Shown: positions 50,641 through 60,920 of the stretch, one piece after another | How positions within the stretch are numbered: position 1 is the first letter of the stretch | Layout of the letters: every line of letters starts with the position of its first letter | Assembly: GCF_900168195.1 (NCBI RefSeq) | Contig: NZ_FUYX01000003.1 | Coordinates: 1-64,000 of the forward strand | DNA: 64,000 nucleotides | Direction of reading: 5' to 3' | DNA from: Allobosea thiooxidans | Lineage (GTDB): Bacteria; Pseudomonadota; Alphaproteobacteria; Rhizobiales; Beijerinckiaceae | The notes under the pieces: generated by a model | Told to the model about the DNA's origin: nothing | Seen by the model: the letters and a program-made list of their open reading frames with translations, nothing else | Databases searched by the model: none | Translations under genes and position numbers: made by a program

Positions 50641-52977
50641 ATGATCGTCACAACAGCCGGCAGGGCTGCGCCGAGGCGCGCTTCGATGCGTCTCTTGCTG
50701 TCGCTCGTCGTCTCGTCGGCCCTGTTCGGCATCGTCCTCGCGGTGTTCGGCGCGGCCGGGTCGGCGCGCGCCGAGACCCAGGCGCCGATCATCCTCAACC
50801 TGAGCGGCGATGAAACGCCCGAGACGATCCGCAAGATGGTCGACGCCTTGTCGGCGCCGGGGCGGCAGGTCGAGATCCGGGTCGGCGGCGTGCCCGCCGC
50901 GGCCCCCCCTGCAGACACGCAGCCGGAGCCGGCCAAGAACGGCAAGGCCGCCAAGCCCGCGAAGCCGGCGATGCCCGCAATCTCAATGGCGGACGAGGCG
51001 GGCTTCCAGGCAGAAATCAACGAGCTCGTCGACCGTTTCGTCGACGGCGTCCAATATGGCGGCGCCTCGATCCCCGCGGTCGCCGAGTTGCCGGAGGACT
51101 GGGGGCGGTCCTGGCAGCGCAATGAGAACGGCCGCTTCGGCCTTCCGGCCGGCGGACGTCTGCCCGGGATCATCGGCCTGGCGCTCGCCATCGCCTTCGC
51201 ATTCCGGTTCGCGACGAGCCGCTGGTTCGCGCGCAAGCGCCAGCCGGCGGGACCGGAATTCACGCCACGGCTCATCGCCGCCTCCTGGGGGCTGCTCCAG
51301 GACGTCGCCACGATCCTGCTCGCCCTCGTCGTGGTGCGGGTGGCGCGCAACGCCTGGTTGCCCGAGAACGATCTCGCGCAAGTCGCCTTGACGACCGGCA
51401 CCAACGGCGCGGCGATCGGTGCGCTCTACATCGCGGTCGGCCGTTTCCTGCTTTCGCCCGGATTTCCGGACCGGCGCCTCATGCCGCTGCCGCGCGCCGA
51501 GCATCATTTCCGGCTGCTGGTCGTCTACGCCATCGTGACGCCGCTGGTCGTCAGCGGGATCCTGCTGGCCCATCACGTCAGCTCGGGCCCGCGCCCGGTG
51601 ACGGGGCTGATCGCGCTCACCGGCCTCGCCGTCACGCTGTTCAAGGTGTGGTGGTTCCACGAGGCGAGGTACGATCTTGCGGCGCTGGTCCTGTCCGGCT
51701 CCTCCGAGCCCGGGCCGTTGCGGCGCCTCATCGCGGGGGGAACGGCATGGTTCTACATCGCGACGACGGTCGTGCTCTGGATGGTCAGCAGCGCGGCGGC
51801 GATGATGACCAATGGCGGCCGCTGGGCCGAAGCCTCGGCGCTGACCCAGGTGGCGATCGTGATCATCCCCATCCTCGTGGTCGGCGTCTCCAGCCTCCTG
51901 CATTGCCGCGCGGCCCGTCGCGCGGCGGAGCACGGAGCGACACCGATGATGCATGCCAGCAGCGCCGCCGTGCGGGCGTCCGCCGTCGGCATCATCTGGG
52001 CGGCGGGCTTCTTCGTCCTGGCCCGGCTCTGGGCCGGGCTGCTTCTCGGCGTCAGCTCCGGACAGTTCGCTGCCGTCATGCGCCAGATCGCCAGCGTCGC
52101 CGTGTTCGCCTTCGTCGGCTGGGTGGCGCTCGTCTTCCTGCACGCCTTCTTCGAGGGCTACAGGCCGCGGCCGCGCGTCGTCGGCCCCGCCGACGAAGAT
52201 GCGCCACATGAGCAGGGGGTTCCGAGCCGCCTCGCGACGGTGCTGCCGGTGCTGCGCGGCGTCGTGCTCGGCGCGGTGCTGGGCCTCACCATCCTGATCG
52301 TGCTCTCGCGCCTCGGCGTCGATATCGGGCCGCTGCTCGCCGGCTTCGGCATCCTCGGCCTCGCGATCTCCTTCGGCTCGCAGGCGCTGGTGCGCGATAT
52401 CGTCTCGGGCGTGTTCTTCATGCTGGAGGATGCCTTCCGCGTCGGCGAGTATGTCGATACCGGCCGGCTCAAGGGCACGGTCGAGAAGATATCGCTGCGC
52501 TCGATGCAACTGCGCCACCAGAGCGGCCAGATCCACACGGTGCCCTTCGGCCAGGTCCAGTCGCTGACCAATGCCAGCCGCGACTGGGCGACGGTGAAGT
52601 TCAACGTCCGCCTCGACCATTCGGCCGATATCGAGCAGGCGCGCAAGGCGATCAAGAAGGTCGGGCAGGCCCTGCTGGAAGACGCCGAATACGGGCCGCA
52701 TTTCATCGCCCCGCTCAAGATGCAGGGCGTGGCCGACATCACCGACCAGGCCATCGTGGTCCGGCTGAAGTTCACGGGGAAGCCCAACCAGGCCTCGATG
52801 CTGCAGCGCGAATGCCTGAAGCGGGTCTATCGCGCGCTGAACGACGCGCATGTTCCCTTCGCCTCCAACGCCGTCACGGTGCGGGGCGGCGAGGGCGGAG
52901 GGCAGGCCGGGGCGGGTGCTGCCGCCGCGATCGCGACCGTGCCGCCACCGACCCCGCTCGCGCCGGCGGCGAGCTGA
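50641..52977 (+). CDS. Large MscS-family mechanosensitive ion channel
   Basis: This 778-residue protein has an N-terminal signal or membrane segment, a periplasmic stretch with an Ala/Pro/Lys linker (about 85-115), around eight membrane helices, and a C-terminal MscS core. The core includes the pore helix GFGILGLAISFGSQALVRDIVSGVFFMLEDAFRVGEYVD, and beyond it the beta domain RLKGTVEKISLRSMQLRHQSGQIHTVPFGQ. MscS relatives open under membrane tension to release solutes in osmotic downshock. This is an MscM/MscK-like long form. The ATG at 50641 is chosen for its strong ribosome-binding site (GGGGGAGG) over upstream ATG and TTG codons. Confidence 0.88.
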   Translation: MIVTTAGRAAPRRASMRLLLSLVVSSALFGIVLAVFGAAGSARAETQAPIILNLSGDETPETIRKMVDALSAPGRQVEIRVGGVPAAAPPADTQPEPAKNGKAAKPAKPAMPAISMADEAGFQAEINELVDRFVDGVQYGGASIPAVAELPEDWGRSWQRNENGRFGLPAGGRLPGIIGLALAIAFAFRFATSRWFARKRQPAGPEFTPRLIAASWGLLQDVATILLALVVVRVARNAWLPENDLAQVALTTGTNGAAIGALYIAVGRFLLSPGFPDRRLMPLPRAEHHFRLLVVYAIVTPLVVSGILLAHHVSSGPRPVTGLIALTGLAVTLFKVWWFHEARYDLAALVLSGSSEPGPLRRLIAGGTAWFYIATTVVLWMVSSAAAMMTNGGRWAEASALTQVAIVIIPILVVGVSSLLHCRAARRAAEHGATPMMHASSAAVRASAVGIIWAAGFFVLARLWAGLLLGVSSGQFAAVMRQIASVAVFAFVGWVALVFLHAFFEGYRPRPRVVGPADEDAPHEQGVPSRLATVLPVLRGVVLGAVLGLTILIVLSRLGVDIGPLLAGFGILGLAISFGSQALVRDIVSGVFFMLEDAFRVGEYVDTGRLKGTVEKISLRSMQLRHQSGQIHTVPFGQVQSLTNASRDWATVKFNVRLDHSADIEQARKAIKKVGQALLEDAEYGPHFIAPLKMQGVADITDQAIVVRLKFTGKPNQASMLQRECLKRVYRALNDAHVPFASNAVTVRGGEGGGQAGAGAAAAIATVPPPTPLAPAAS

Positions 52978-53029
52978 GCCGGCCATCGCATCGGTCGCGG
53001 TTATCGCATCCGATGGCAGGCGAGGCGAT

Positions 53030-53380
53030 CTAGAGCAGGAAGAACAGGCCGAACCCGGCCACCGCCAGCGAGCCGCCGAACAGGGTGGCGAGGCGCGCGG
53101 CCGAGACGACGCCGCCTCGATCGGCGGCGTGGCTCGCCCGATCGGCATGGCCAGAGCCGGTCTCGCTCCGATATTGGCTGGCGTGGAGACCGGGCGTCAT
53201 CTCGGGGCCGATCGGCCGGTTGCCCTCGAGCTCGACCCGGGTGGCGATGAAGAGGACGAAGAGGCCCAGCAGCCCGACGCCGAACCAGCCGACCGCCCGC
53301 CAGGCGAGATAGGCCAGGGCGAGCAGCGCGATCGCGCAGATCACGGCAAGAACGTCGCGCTCCCGGTTGCGTGGCGGCAT
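53030..53380 (-). CDS. Small membrane protein of unknown function
   Basis: This 116-residue protein has three hydrophobic segments (about 9-26, 29-47 and 96-116) separated by a polar region rich in His, Ser and Arg. I recognise no family motif. Membrane helices coded in only one frame, together with a plausible start MPPRNRERD, suggest a real gene. It lies between the convergent MscS gene and the rne terminator and has no operon partner. Confidence 0.5.
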   Translation of the reverse strand: MPPRNRERDVLAVICAIALLALAYLAWRAVGWFGVGLLGLFVLFIATRVELEGNRPIGPEMTPGLHASQYRSETGSGHADRASHAADRGGVVSAARLATLFGGSLAVAGFGLFFLL

Positions 53381-53453
53381 CGGCTCGTCCCTGAAACGAG
53401 GGCTGTCCGCCGGACATCATGCCGACCCGATCGGGAAACGCCAAGGCCCAATG

Positions 53454-53483
53454 AAAAAGGCCCGCTGCGGATGGCAGCGGGCC
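53454..53483 (-). terminator. Rho-independent terminator of rne
   Basis: A perfect 10-bp stem GGCCCGCTGC/GCAGCGGGCC with a five-base loop is followed on the minus strand by TTTTT. It lies 29 bases past the rne stop codon. Confidence 0.88.
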
Positions 53484-53511
53484 CGTATCGTTCAGTTCAG
53501 GTCGGCCGCGC

Positions 53512-56322
53512 TCAGGAGCGGCCGGCGAGACGGTTCCACCAGCCGCCGCGCTTGGGGCGGCTCGGATCGGAGGGGGTCAGCACGACGGCGACAGGCTCCT
53601 CGGCCGGGGCGGGAGCGGGCTCCGGCGCGGCGACGGGCTCTTCCGCTGCGGCGACAGGCGCCTCGGCAGGCTGAGCCGGGACTTCGGGCTGCGCCTCGGC
53701 CGGAGCCGGAGCGACTTCCGCCGCGGCTTCGCCGCCCTCGGTGATCGGCACGACCTTCTTGCGCGAACGGCTGCGCTTGGGCTTCTCGGGGGCCGCCTCG
53801 GCGGCCTCGGGAGTGGCGGGCTCGGCCGTGGCCGTCTCCGCCTTGGCCTCGGTCTCCTTGGCCGCTTCGGCCTTCGGCTTGCGCGCGCGGCTGCGCTTCG
53901 GCTTCGCCGGCTCGGCGGGCGGCACCTCCTCGGCGGCGGGCTCGGCCGCGACTTCGGTGATGGCCTCTTCGGTCACGACTTCGGCGGCGGCCTCGACAGC
54001 CGCGGGCTCCGCGGCGTCATCGCCTTCCTCGCCCTCGTCGCCTTCATCCTCGCCGCCCTGGTCCGCACCGAGCTGCTGGCCCTCACCGTCGCGCTCGCCG
54101 CCACGCCGGCGGCGACGACGACGACGACGGCGGCGGCCGCCCTCGCGATCGCCTTCGCCGCGTTCGTCCTGGGCCTCGCCGGCGGTGGTCTCGTTGTCGC
54201 CGGTCTCGGCATCGAGGGCAGCGGCCTCGGCCGCGGCGTCGAGCGCCTCGTCATCGACATCGGAGGCGATCGCCTCGGCCTTGAAGCTGGTCGGGACGAC
54301 GCGGCCTTCATTGCCGACGAACTCGCCGCGCTCGACCTCGAAGTAGCGCGTGCCGATCAGGTTGGCGTCGGTCGAGATCGTGATCGCGATGTTGAAGCGG
54401 GTCTCGAGATCGGCCAGGTGGGCGCGCTTCTGGTTGAGCACATAGAGCGCGACCTCGGGCCGGGTGCGGACCGTGAGGTTGTGCGAGGCGCTTTTGATCA
54501 GCGTCTCCTCCAGCGCGCGCAGGATCTGCAGCGCGACCGACGGCGTCGAGCGGATCATGCCGGCGCCGGCGCAGTGCGGGCAGGGCACCGAGGAGCTCTC
54601 GAGCACGCCGGTGCGGATGCGCTGGCGCGACATCTCGAGCAGGCCGAAGGCGGAGATGCGGCCGACCTGGATGCGGGCGCGGTCGTCCTTCAGGCACTCC
54701 TTCAGCTTCTTCTCGACGGCGCGGTTGTTCCGGTTCTCCTCCATGTCGATGAAATCGATCACGATGAGGCCGGCGAGGTCGCGCAGGCGCAGCTGGCGGG
54801 AGATTTCCTCCGCCGCTTCGAGATTGGTCTTGAGGGCGGTGTCCTCGATATTGTGCTCGCGGGTCGAACGGCCCGAGTTGATGTCGATCGCGACCAGAGC
54901 CTCGGTCTGGTTGATGACGATGTAGCCGCCGGACCGCAGCGTGACCGTGTTCGAGAACATCGCGTCGAGCTGGCTCTCGACGCCATAGGCGGCGAAGAGC
55001 GGGGTCTGCTCGCGATACGGCTTCACGCTCTTGGCATGGCTCGGCATGAGCATGCGCATGAAGTCCTTGGCCTCGCGATAGGCCTCCTCGCCGGCGACGT
55101 GAACCTCGTCGATGTCCTTGTTGTAGAGGTCGCGGATCGAGCGCTTGACGAGGTTGCCCTCCTCATAGACCAGCGACGGCGCGACCGAGGCCAGCGTCAG
55201 CTCGCGCACGCTCTCCCACATCCGCATCAGGTATTCGTAGTCGCGCCGGATCTCGACCTTGGTGCGCGAGGCGCCGGCCGTGCGCAGGATCAGGCCCATC
55301 CCCTCCGGAACCTCGAGCTCCTGGGCGATCTCCTTGAGGCGCTTGCGATCCTCGGCATTGGTGATCTTGCGCGAGATGCCGCCGCCCTTGCCGGTGTTCG
55401 GCATCAGCACGGAGTAGCGGCCGGCGAGCGAGAGATAGGTGGTCAGCGCGGCGCCCTTGTTGCCGCGCTCCTCCTTGACGACCTGGACCAGGATGATCTG
55501 GCGGCGCTTGATCACCTCCTGGATCTTGTACTGGCGGCGCGAATGGCGCTGCGGGCGCTCCGGCATGTCGTCGAGGGCGTCACCGCCGCCGAGCTGCTCG
55601 GGCTGCTCCTCGGCTTCGTCGCCGTTCTCGTCGTCGCCTTCATCCGCGCCTTCGTCGTCGGAGGGCTTGCGGGCCTCGACCTCGGCATCGGCTGTCTCGG
55701 ACGCTTCCGGCGCGGCCTCTTCGGCCGGGGCGGCGGCCTCGACGGTCTCGAAGGTCAGCGGCGCGGCGTTCTCGGCCGCATCCTCGGTGGTCGATTCGGC
55801 GACGGCCGGGGCGAAGAACTCGCCGAAGGCCGGCGCGCCCTCGTTGACCATGGCGGCTTGCTTGCCGTCGGTCTCGATGCGCGCCTCGGCGATCTCCCCG
55901 GTCGCCTCGACCTCGGCGGAGACGGTCTCGTCGGCGGCGGCCGACTTGGCGCGGTTGTCGCGATTGCCGCGGCGGCCGCGGTCGCGCCGGCCGCGCTTCT
56001 CGCGCCGCTCCTCCTCGCGCTCCTCGTCCCGCTCGGCCCGGGCGTCGTCCTCGAGCAGGGCCTGCCGGTCGGCGACCGGGATCTGGTAGTAGTCGGGATG
56101 GATCTCGGAGAAGGCGAGGAAGCCGTGGCGGTTGCCGCCATACTCCACGAAGGCGGCCTGGAGCGAAGGCTCCACCCGCGTCACCTTGGCGAGATAGATA
56201 TTGCCGCGGAGAGGCTTGCGGCTGGCGGATTCGAAATCAAATTCCTCGACGCGGGACCCGCGGACCACCACGACCCGGGTCTCCTCCGGGTGGGTGGCGT
56301 CGATCAGCATTTTGTTGGCCAT
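53512..56322 (-). CDS. rne: Ribonuclease E
   Basis: This 936-residue endoribonuclease initiates mRNA decay and matures stable RNAs. It starts MANKMLIDATHPEETRVVV. The S1 domain (about residues 35-320) is split by a long charged insertion rich in Glu, Ala and Asp, as is usual in alphaproteobacteria. The catalytic metal site lies in DINSGRST (D480) and VIDFIDM, and the zinc link is CPHC. The C-terminal third has an Arg tract ([12 protein letters not shown]) and Ala/Glu/Pro-rich repeats, probably the unstructured scaffold for degradosome partners. The ATG at 56322 is preferred to the frame end at 56355. A leader of up to 600 bases separates it from divergent amiC. Confidence 0.95.
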   Translation of the reverse strand: MANKMLIDATHPEETRVVVVRGSRVEEFDFESASRKPLRGNIYLAKVTRVEPSLQAAFVEYGGNRHGFLAFSEIHPDYYQIPVADRQALLEDDARAERDEEREEERREKRGRRDRGRRGNRDNRAKSAAADETVSAEVEATGEIAEARIETDGKQAAMVNEGAPAFGEFFAPAVAESTTEDAAENAAPLTFETVEAAAPAEEAAPEASETADAEVEARKPSDDEGADEGDDENGDEAEEQPEQLGGGDALDDMPERPQRHSRRQYKIQEVIKRRQIILVQVVKEERGNKGAALTTYLSLAGRYSVLMPNTGKGGGISRKITNAEDRKRLKEIAQELEVPEGMGLILRTAGASRTKVEIRRDYEYLMRMWESVRELTLASVAPSLVYEEGNLVKRSIRDLYNKDIDEVHVAGEEAYREAKDFMRMLMPSHAKSVKPYREQTPLFAAYGVESQLDAMFSNTVTLRSGGYIVINQTEALVAIDINSGRSTREHNIEDTALKTNLEAAEEISRQLRLRDLAGLIVIDFIDMEENRNNRAVEKKLKECLKDDRARIQVGRISAFGLLEMSRQRIRTGVLESSSVPCPHCAGAGMIRSTPSVALQILRALEETLIKSASHNLTVRTRPEVALYVLNQKRAHLADLETRFNIAITISTDANLIGTRYFEVERGEFVGNEGRVVPTSFKAEAIASDVDDEALDAAAEAAALDAETGDNETTAGEAQDERGEGDREGGRRRRRRRRRRRGGERDGEGQQLGADQGGEDEGDEGEEGDDAAEPAAVEAAAEVVTEEAITEVAAEPAAEEVPPAEPAKPKRSRARKPKAEAAKETEAKAETATAEPATPEAAEAAPEKPKRSRSRKKVVPITEGGEAAAEVAPAPAEAQPEVPAQPAEAPVAAAEEPVAAPEPAPAPAEEPVAVVLTPSDPSRPKRGGWWNRLAGRS

Positions 56323-56926
56323 CAGAAACGTCCATTGGCGCGGCCGCCTGGACACGCGCGGCTACGGACTGGAATCCGCCGCCGCGGGCAGGGGCGCCGC
56401 GATCTGGCCGGCAGGCGCCGGCATGTTGCAGGAGGGAGTGATCGATCAGGACAGGACGGCGATTCGGGACAGCCGTCCGGGCCAGAAGCCCGGCGCGGTC
56501 CCGCAGGTTCGGACGGCTCACCGTTGGTGCTAGCGGCGTCGTTTGCCCCGTCATCTGCCCTAACCTGCGATGCGTCCGCCTCTCGGCCGGGCACATCGCG
56601 TTTGCACGCTCGCAAGACAGGGCTGGGCGCAGAAAACTCGCGATCCCGATAGCCACCGTCCGCGGACGATCCATTGCGGTCGTCTTGCCGCTGCCGCTCC
56701 CGAAGGGACGGCAGCCCAACCTGCTTCGGACGGCGCGGATAACTCGATCCGGGATGTGTCTCTCGGGCAGGCTGACAAGCAACCAGTTCCATTACAGACA
56801 GGTGATGGTGATTTGCAAGTCACATGACGGTCGCAATTCGCCGACCCTGCCCCGGGGCGGTTCACCCCTCGCTCTCAAGATGGTAACCGCCTCTTAAGTT
56901 TTCATCCCCGTTATGGTTAAACTTCG
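56323..56926. other. Long divergent intergenic region between rne and amiC
   Basis: About 600 bases without a supported gene. Its length fits a long 5' leader of rne, which in other bacteria mediates autoregulation by RNase E itself. The part nearest amiC (56880-56925) is AT-rich with TTAAGTTTTCATCCCC and GGTTAAACTTCGG. I could not define promoter boxes with confidence. Confidence 0.45.
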
Positions 56927-58225
56927 GTGACAGCAGACGGGATTTTTCAGCTGTTTTCGCTTATCCGCCAAGCCGCTGCGCGCGGTCGCAGCATCCTGTC
57001 CCGCGCCGAGGGGCGGGGGGTGGCGGCTGCGCTGCTCGCCGGAGGCCTGATTCTCGTCACGGCGCCTGCGCGTGCCGAGAACAAGCCCCAGAACGAATAT
57101 CCGGTCGCGACCGACGCCCGCCTCGAACAGAGCGGCGAGACGGTGCGGCTGACCCTGATGCTGTCCTCGGTCGTCGCCGTCGAGGCCTGGGTGCAGGCTG
57201 CCCCCGATCGCGTGATCGTCGAGTTGCCCTCGACCAATTTCCAGATCCAGTCGAGCGCCAAGAAGGCGGCCGGCTTCGTCAGCGCCTATCGCTACGGCCT
57301 GTTCACCGCCGACAAGGCGCGCATCATCGTCGATCTCTCGCACCCCGCGGCCATCGTCAGGACCGAGGTGAAGGAGGTCCGGGGCGGATTCGGCGAGCTG
57401 ACCATCGAGCTGCGCAAGGCGCAGCGCGCCGATTTCCTGGCCGAGGCGGCCAAGGCCAAGCGCCCCCAGGCGGCCGCTCTGCCGCCGGCACCGGCCAAGC
57501 CGGCCGGCGAGACCCGCCGCACCATCGTCATCGACCCCGGCCATGGCGGGATCGACCCCGGCGCTGTGATCGCGGCGATCGCCGAGAAATCCGTCGTGCT
57601 CGCCTTCGGCAAGGCGCTCAAGGAGCAGCTCTCCGCCAATGACCGCTACCGCGTGGTGATGACCCGCGACGACGACCGGTTCGTCTCGCTCTCCGACCGG
57701 GTCCAGGTCGGCCGCGGCGAGCAGGCCGATCTGTTCATCTCGATCCATGCCGATTCGTTGGTACAGGCGCAGGATGTACGCGGTGCGACCGTCTATACCC
57801 GCTCGGAGCGGGCGACCGACGCCGAGGCGGCCAAGCTCGCCGCCAAGGAGAACGAGGCGGATTCCGCCGCGGGGCTGGAGACGAGCGAGGAAGTGCAGGA
57901 CGTCGCCGGCATCCTGATGGACCTGGCGCGCCGCGAGACGCGGACCTTCACCGGCGTGTTCGCGCGCAACCTGGTCGACAAGCTCGGCGGCTCGATCAAG
58001 ATGCACAAGATTCCGCTGCGCTCGGCGCGATTCTGGGTATTGAGTGCTCCCGACGTACCGTCGGTGCTGATCGAACTCGGCTACATGTCGAGCCCGAAGG
58101 ACGCGGAACTGCTGAATTCGCCGGAATGGCGTGGCAAGGCGGTTTCGGCGGTTTCGGCCGCGATCGACGATTATTTCGCGCGGGAGCGGGCTTCCGTCGG
58201 GCAGGCCGCGGAGAGCCGGAACTAG
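56927..58225 (+). CDS. amiC: N-acetylmuramoyl-L-alanine amidase (AmiC-like)
   Basis: This 432-residue periplasmic zinc enzyme splits peptide stems from peptidoglycan during cell separation. It has a signal region (about 30-50, ending PARAENK), an AMIN domain (about 58-160) that binds the envelope, and an amidase-3 domain from IVIDPGHGGIDPGAV onward. Zinc ligands lie in DPGHGG, in the Glu of IAEKSVVLAF and in SIHADS; the catalytic Glu is in VLIELGYMSSP. The start is a GTG at 56927. PBP1A follows on the same strand, the order conserved in Rhizobiales. Confidence 0.92.
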   Translation: MTADGIFQLFSLIRQAAARGRSILSRAEGRGVAAALLAGGLILVTAPARAENKPQNEYPVATDARLEQSGETVRLTLMLSSVVAVEAWVQAAPDRVIVELPSTNFQIQSSAKKAAGFVSAYRYGLFTADKARIIVDLSHPAAIVRTEVKEVRGGFGELTIELRKAQRADFLAEAAKAKRPQAAALPPAPAKPAGETRRTIVIDPGHGGIDPGAVIAAIAEKSVVLAFGKALKEQLSANDRYRVVMTRDDDRFVSLSDRVQVGRGEQADLFISIHADSLVQAQDVRGATVYTRSERATDAEAAKLAAKENEADSAAGLETSEEVQDVAGILMDLARRETRTFTGVFARNLVDKLGGSIKMHKIPLRSARFWVLSAPDVPSVLIELGYMSSPKDAELLNSPEWRGKAVSAVSAAIDDYFARERASVGQAAESRN

Positions 58226-58418
58226 AGACGAGCCCGCGCGATATCATTAACTTGAGTCGCCGCGGACGGAGCGATAGTTGCTCCGGCGCCAGTTCACAGG
58301 ATGCGGAAATGTGGTCGTGAGGCCACGGTTCCGCCATCTACGTCATGTTATAGCTCTGCTTTGCGAAGCGCCCCGAATTGGCGCCCGCCGGGTGGCAGAA
58401 TGGGGTCCAAGGCCTGAG

Positions 58419-60866
58419 ATGCGGTTTGTCCTGCGAATCTTCGGATGGCTGTTCGCGGCCGGCGCGATCGCCTTCGTGATCGGCGCCGCCATCGCCGGCG
58501 GGCTGATCTGGCATTATTCGCAGGACCTGCCGGACTATGCGCAGCTGCGGAACTACGAGCCGCCGGTGATGACCCGCGTCCATGCGGGCGACGGCAGCCT
58601 GATCGCCGAATATGCCCGCGAGCGCCGGCTCTATTTGCCGATCCAGGCCGTGCCGAAGCTCGTCGTCGACGCCTATCTCTCGGCCGAGGACAAGAACTTC
58701 TACAAGCATATGGGCGTCGATCCGGAAGGTCTCGTCCGCGCCGCGATCTCGAACTATCGCAACCGCGCCGCCAATCGCCGGCCGCAGGGCGCCTCGACCA
58801 TCACCCAGCAGGTCGCGAAGAACTTCTTCCTGAGCCCGGAGCAGTCGATCGAGCGCAAGATCCGCGAGGCGCTGGTCGCGCTGAAGCTCGAGGCGACCTA
58901 CTCGAAGGACAAGATCCTCGAGCTCTACCTGAACGAGATCTATCTCGGCGCGCCGGCGCCGGGGCAGGGCAGCTACGGCATCGCCGCGGCGGCACTGAAC
59001 TATTTCGGCAAGTCGGTGCATGAGCTGAACTTGCAGGAAGCCGCTTACCTCGCAGCCCTGCCGAAGGCGCCGTCCGACCTGCACCCCTTCCGCAACCGCG
59101 ACCGCGCGATCGAGCGCCGCAACTACGTCATCGATCGCATGGTCGAGAACGGCTACGTCAAGCGCGAGGCCGGCGAGGAGGCAAAGAAGCAGCCGCTCGG
59201 CGTCAATCCGCGCACGGTTTCGCCCAACCAGATCGCCGCCGGCTACTTCGCCGAGGAGATCCGCCGCGAGCTGCAGGATCGCTATGGCGAGAAGAAGCTG
59301 CTCGAAGGCGGCCTCTCGGTCCGTGCGACGGTCGATCCGAAGACCCAGCTGATGGCGCGCAAGGCGCTGGTCGACGGGCTGGTGCGCTTCGACGAGGCAC
59401 GCGGCTGGCGCGGCGCGATCCAGAAGCTCGATCTCGGCAGCGGCGACTGGGGCGTGCCCCTCGGCGAACTGCCGGTGCTCGGCGACGTCGCCCCCTGGCG
59501 CCTGGCCGTCGTGCTCGACGTGAACGGCGACAGCGCCAAGGTCGGCCTGCACCCGCTCCGGGACAATGCCGGCCATCTCAACAAGGCCCGCCAGACGCTG
59601 ACGCTCGCCGGCGACGGCATCAAATGGACCCGCCGGGCGCGGGTCTCGCAGGCGGTGTCGGTCGGCGACGTCGTCTATGTCGAGCCGATGGACAGCAAGC
59701 CCGGCTATGCCCGCCTGCGGCAGCTGCCCGAGGTCAACGGCGCGATCGTGGTGATGGATCCGTTCTCCGGCCGCGTCATCGCCATGGTCGGCGGCTTCTC
59801 GCATGACCAGTCGGAATTCAACCGCGCCACCCAGGCGCTGCGCCAGCCGGGCTCGTCGTTCAAGCCCTTCGTCTACGCGACGGCGCTCGACAACGGCTAT
59901 ACGCCCTCGAGCATCATCCTCGACGCGCCGATCGAGGTCGATCAGGGCCCCGGGCTCGGCATGTGGCGGCCGGAGAACTACGACGGCAAGTTCACTGGGC
60001 CGCGCACGCTGCGCTACGGCATCCAGTTCTCGAAGAACCTGATGACGGTGCGGCTGGCCAAGGATGTCGGCATGCCGCTGGTCGCGGAATATGCCCGCCG
60101 CTTCGGCATCTATGACGACATGCAGCCGGTGCTCTCGATGTCGCTCGGCGCCGGCGAGACGACGGTGATGCGGATGACCGCCGCCTATTCGATGCTCGTC
60201 AATGGCGGCCGGCGCATCCGGCCGACCCTGATCGACCGGATCCAGGACCGCTCCGGCACGACCATCTTCCGCCACGACCAGCGTGTCTGCGAAGGCTGCA
60301 ATGCCGAGAAATGGACGAATCAGGCGGAGCCGCGCCTGGTCGACAATCGCGACCAGGTGCTCGACCCGCTGACCGCCTATCAGATGGTCTCGATCCTGGA
60401 AGGCGTGGTCAACGCCGGCACGGCGACGGTGGTCAAGTCGGTCGGCAAGCCGCTCGCCGGCAAGACCGGCACGACCAACGATGCCAAGGACGTCTGGTTC
60501 GTCGGTTTCTCGCCGGACCTCGCGGTCGGCGTCTATATGGGCTTCGACAAGCCGAAATCGCTCGGCACCTCCGCAACGGCCGGCCAGTATGCCGCGCCGA
60601 TCTTCCGCGACTTCATGACGGTCGCGCTGAAGGACAAGCCGGCGACGCCGTTCCGCGTGCCGGCCGGCATCAAGCTGATCCGCGTCGATCCGCGCAGCGG
60701 CATGCGTGCCGGCGGCGAGGGCGGCATCCTCGAAGCCTTCAAGCCCGGCACCGCGCCGCCGGACAGCTATTCGGTGATCGGCGCCGCAGGCGACGGCAGC
60801 GCGCCGCTTTCGGTCGGTCCCGGCGGCGGCCGGGCCATCGGCTCGGGAACCGGCGGCCTCTACTGA
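58419..60866 (+). CDS. mrcA: Penicillin-binding protein 1A (bifunctional)
   Basis: This 815-residue protein polymerises and cross-links peptidoglycan. It has one N-terminal membrane helix, a glycosyltransferase domain with the catalytic Glu90 in SAEDKNFYKH and RPQGASTITQQVAKNFFL, and an OB-like insert. The transpeptidase has the SxxK motif at S479-K482 (SSFK), an SxN motif in FSKNLMT and K682-T-G. A Gly/Pro-rich tail ends the protein. The frame is open to 58278, but the ATG at 58419 begins MRFVLRIFGWLFAAG. A strong terminator follows 18 bases after the stop. Confidence 0.94.
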   Translation: MRFVLRIFGWLFAAGAIAFVIGAAIAGGLIWHYSQDLPDYAQLRNYEPPVMTRVHAGDGSLIAEYARERRLYLPIQAVPKLVVDAYLSAEDKNFYKHMGVDPEGLVRAAISNYRNRAANRRPQGASTITQQVAKNFFLSPEQSIERKIREALVALKLEATYSKDKILELYLNEIYLGAPAPGQGSYGIAAAALNYFGKSVHELNLQEAAYLAALPKAPSDLHPFRNRDRAIERRNYVIDRMVENGYVKREAGEEAKKQPLGVNPRTVSPNQIAAGYFAEEIRRELQDRYGEKKLLEGGLSVRATVDPKTQLMARKALVDGLVRFDEARGWRGAIQKLDLGSGDWGVPLGELPVLGDVAPWRLAVVLDVNGDSAKVGLHPLRDNAGHLNKARQTLTLAGDGIKWTRRARVSQAVSVGDVVYVEPMDSKPGYARLRQLPEVNGAIVVMDPFSGRVIAMVGGFSHDQSEFNRATQALRQPGSSFKPFVYATALDNGYTPSSIILDAPIEVDQGPGLGMWRPENYDGKFTGPRTLRYGIQFSKNLMTVRLAKDVGMPLVAEYARRFGIYDDMQPVLSMSLGAGETTVMRMTAAYSMLVNGGRRIRPTLIDRIQDRSGTTIFRHDQRVCEGCNAEKWTNQAEPRLVDNRDQVLDPLTAYQMVSILEGVVNAGTATVVKSVGKPLAGKTGTTNDAKDVWFVGFSPDLAVGVYMGFDKPKSLGTSATAGQYAAPIFRDFMTVALKDKPATPFRVPAGIKLIRVDPRSGMRAGGEGGILEAFKPGTAPPDSYSVIGAAGDGSAPLSVGPGGGRAIGSGTGGLY

Positions 60867-60884
60867 GGCCAGGCACGATGTTTC

Positions 60885-60920
60885 GCGAGGCCCGGGGCGC
60901 CGCTCCGGGCCTCGCTTTTT
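60885..60920 (+). terminator. Rho-independent terminator of mrcA
   Basis: An 11-bp perfect stem GCGAGGCCCGG/CCGGGCCTCGC with a nine-base loop is followed by TTTTT on the plus strand. Confidence 0.92.
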
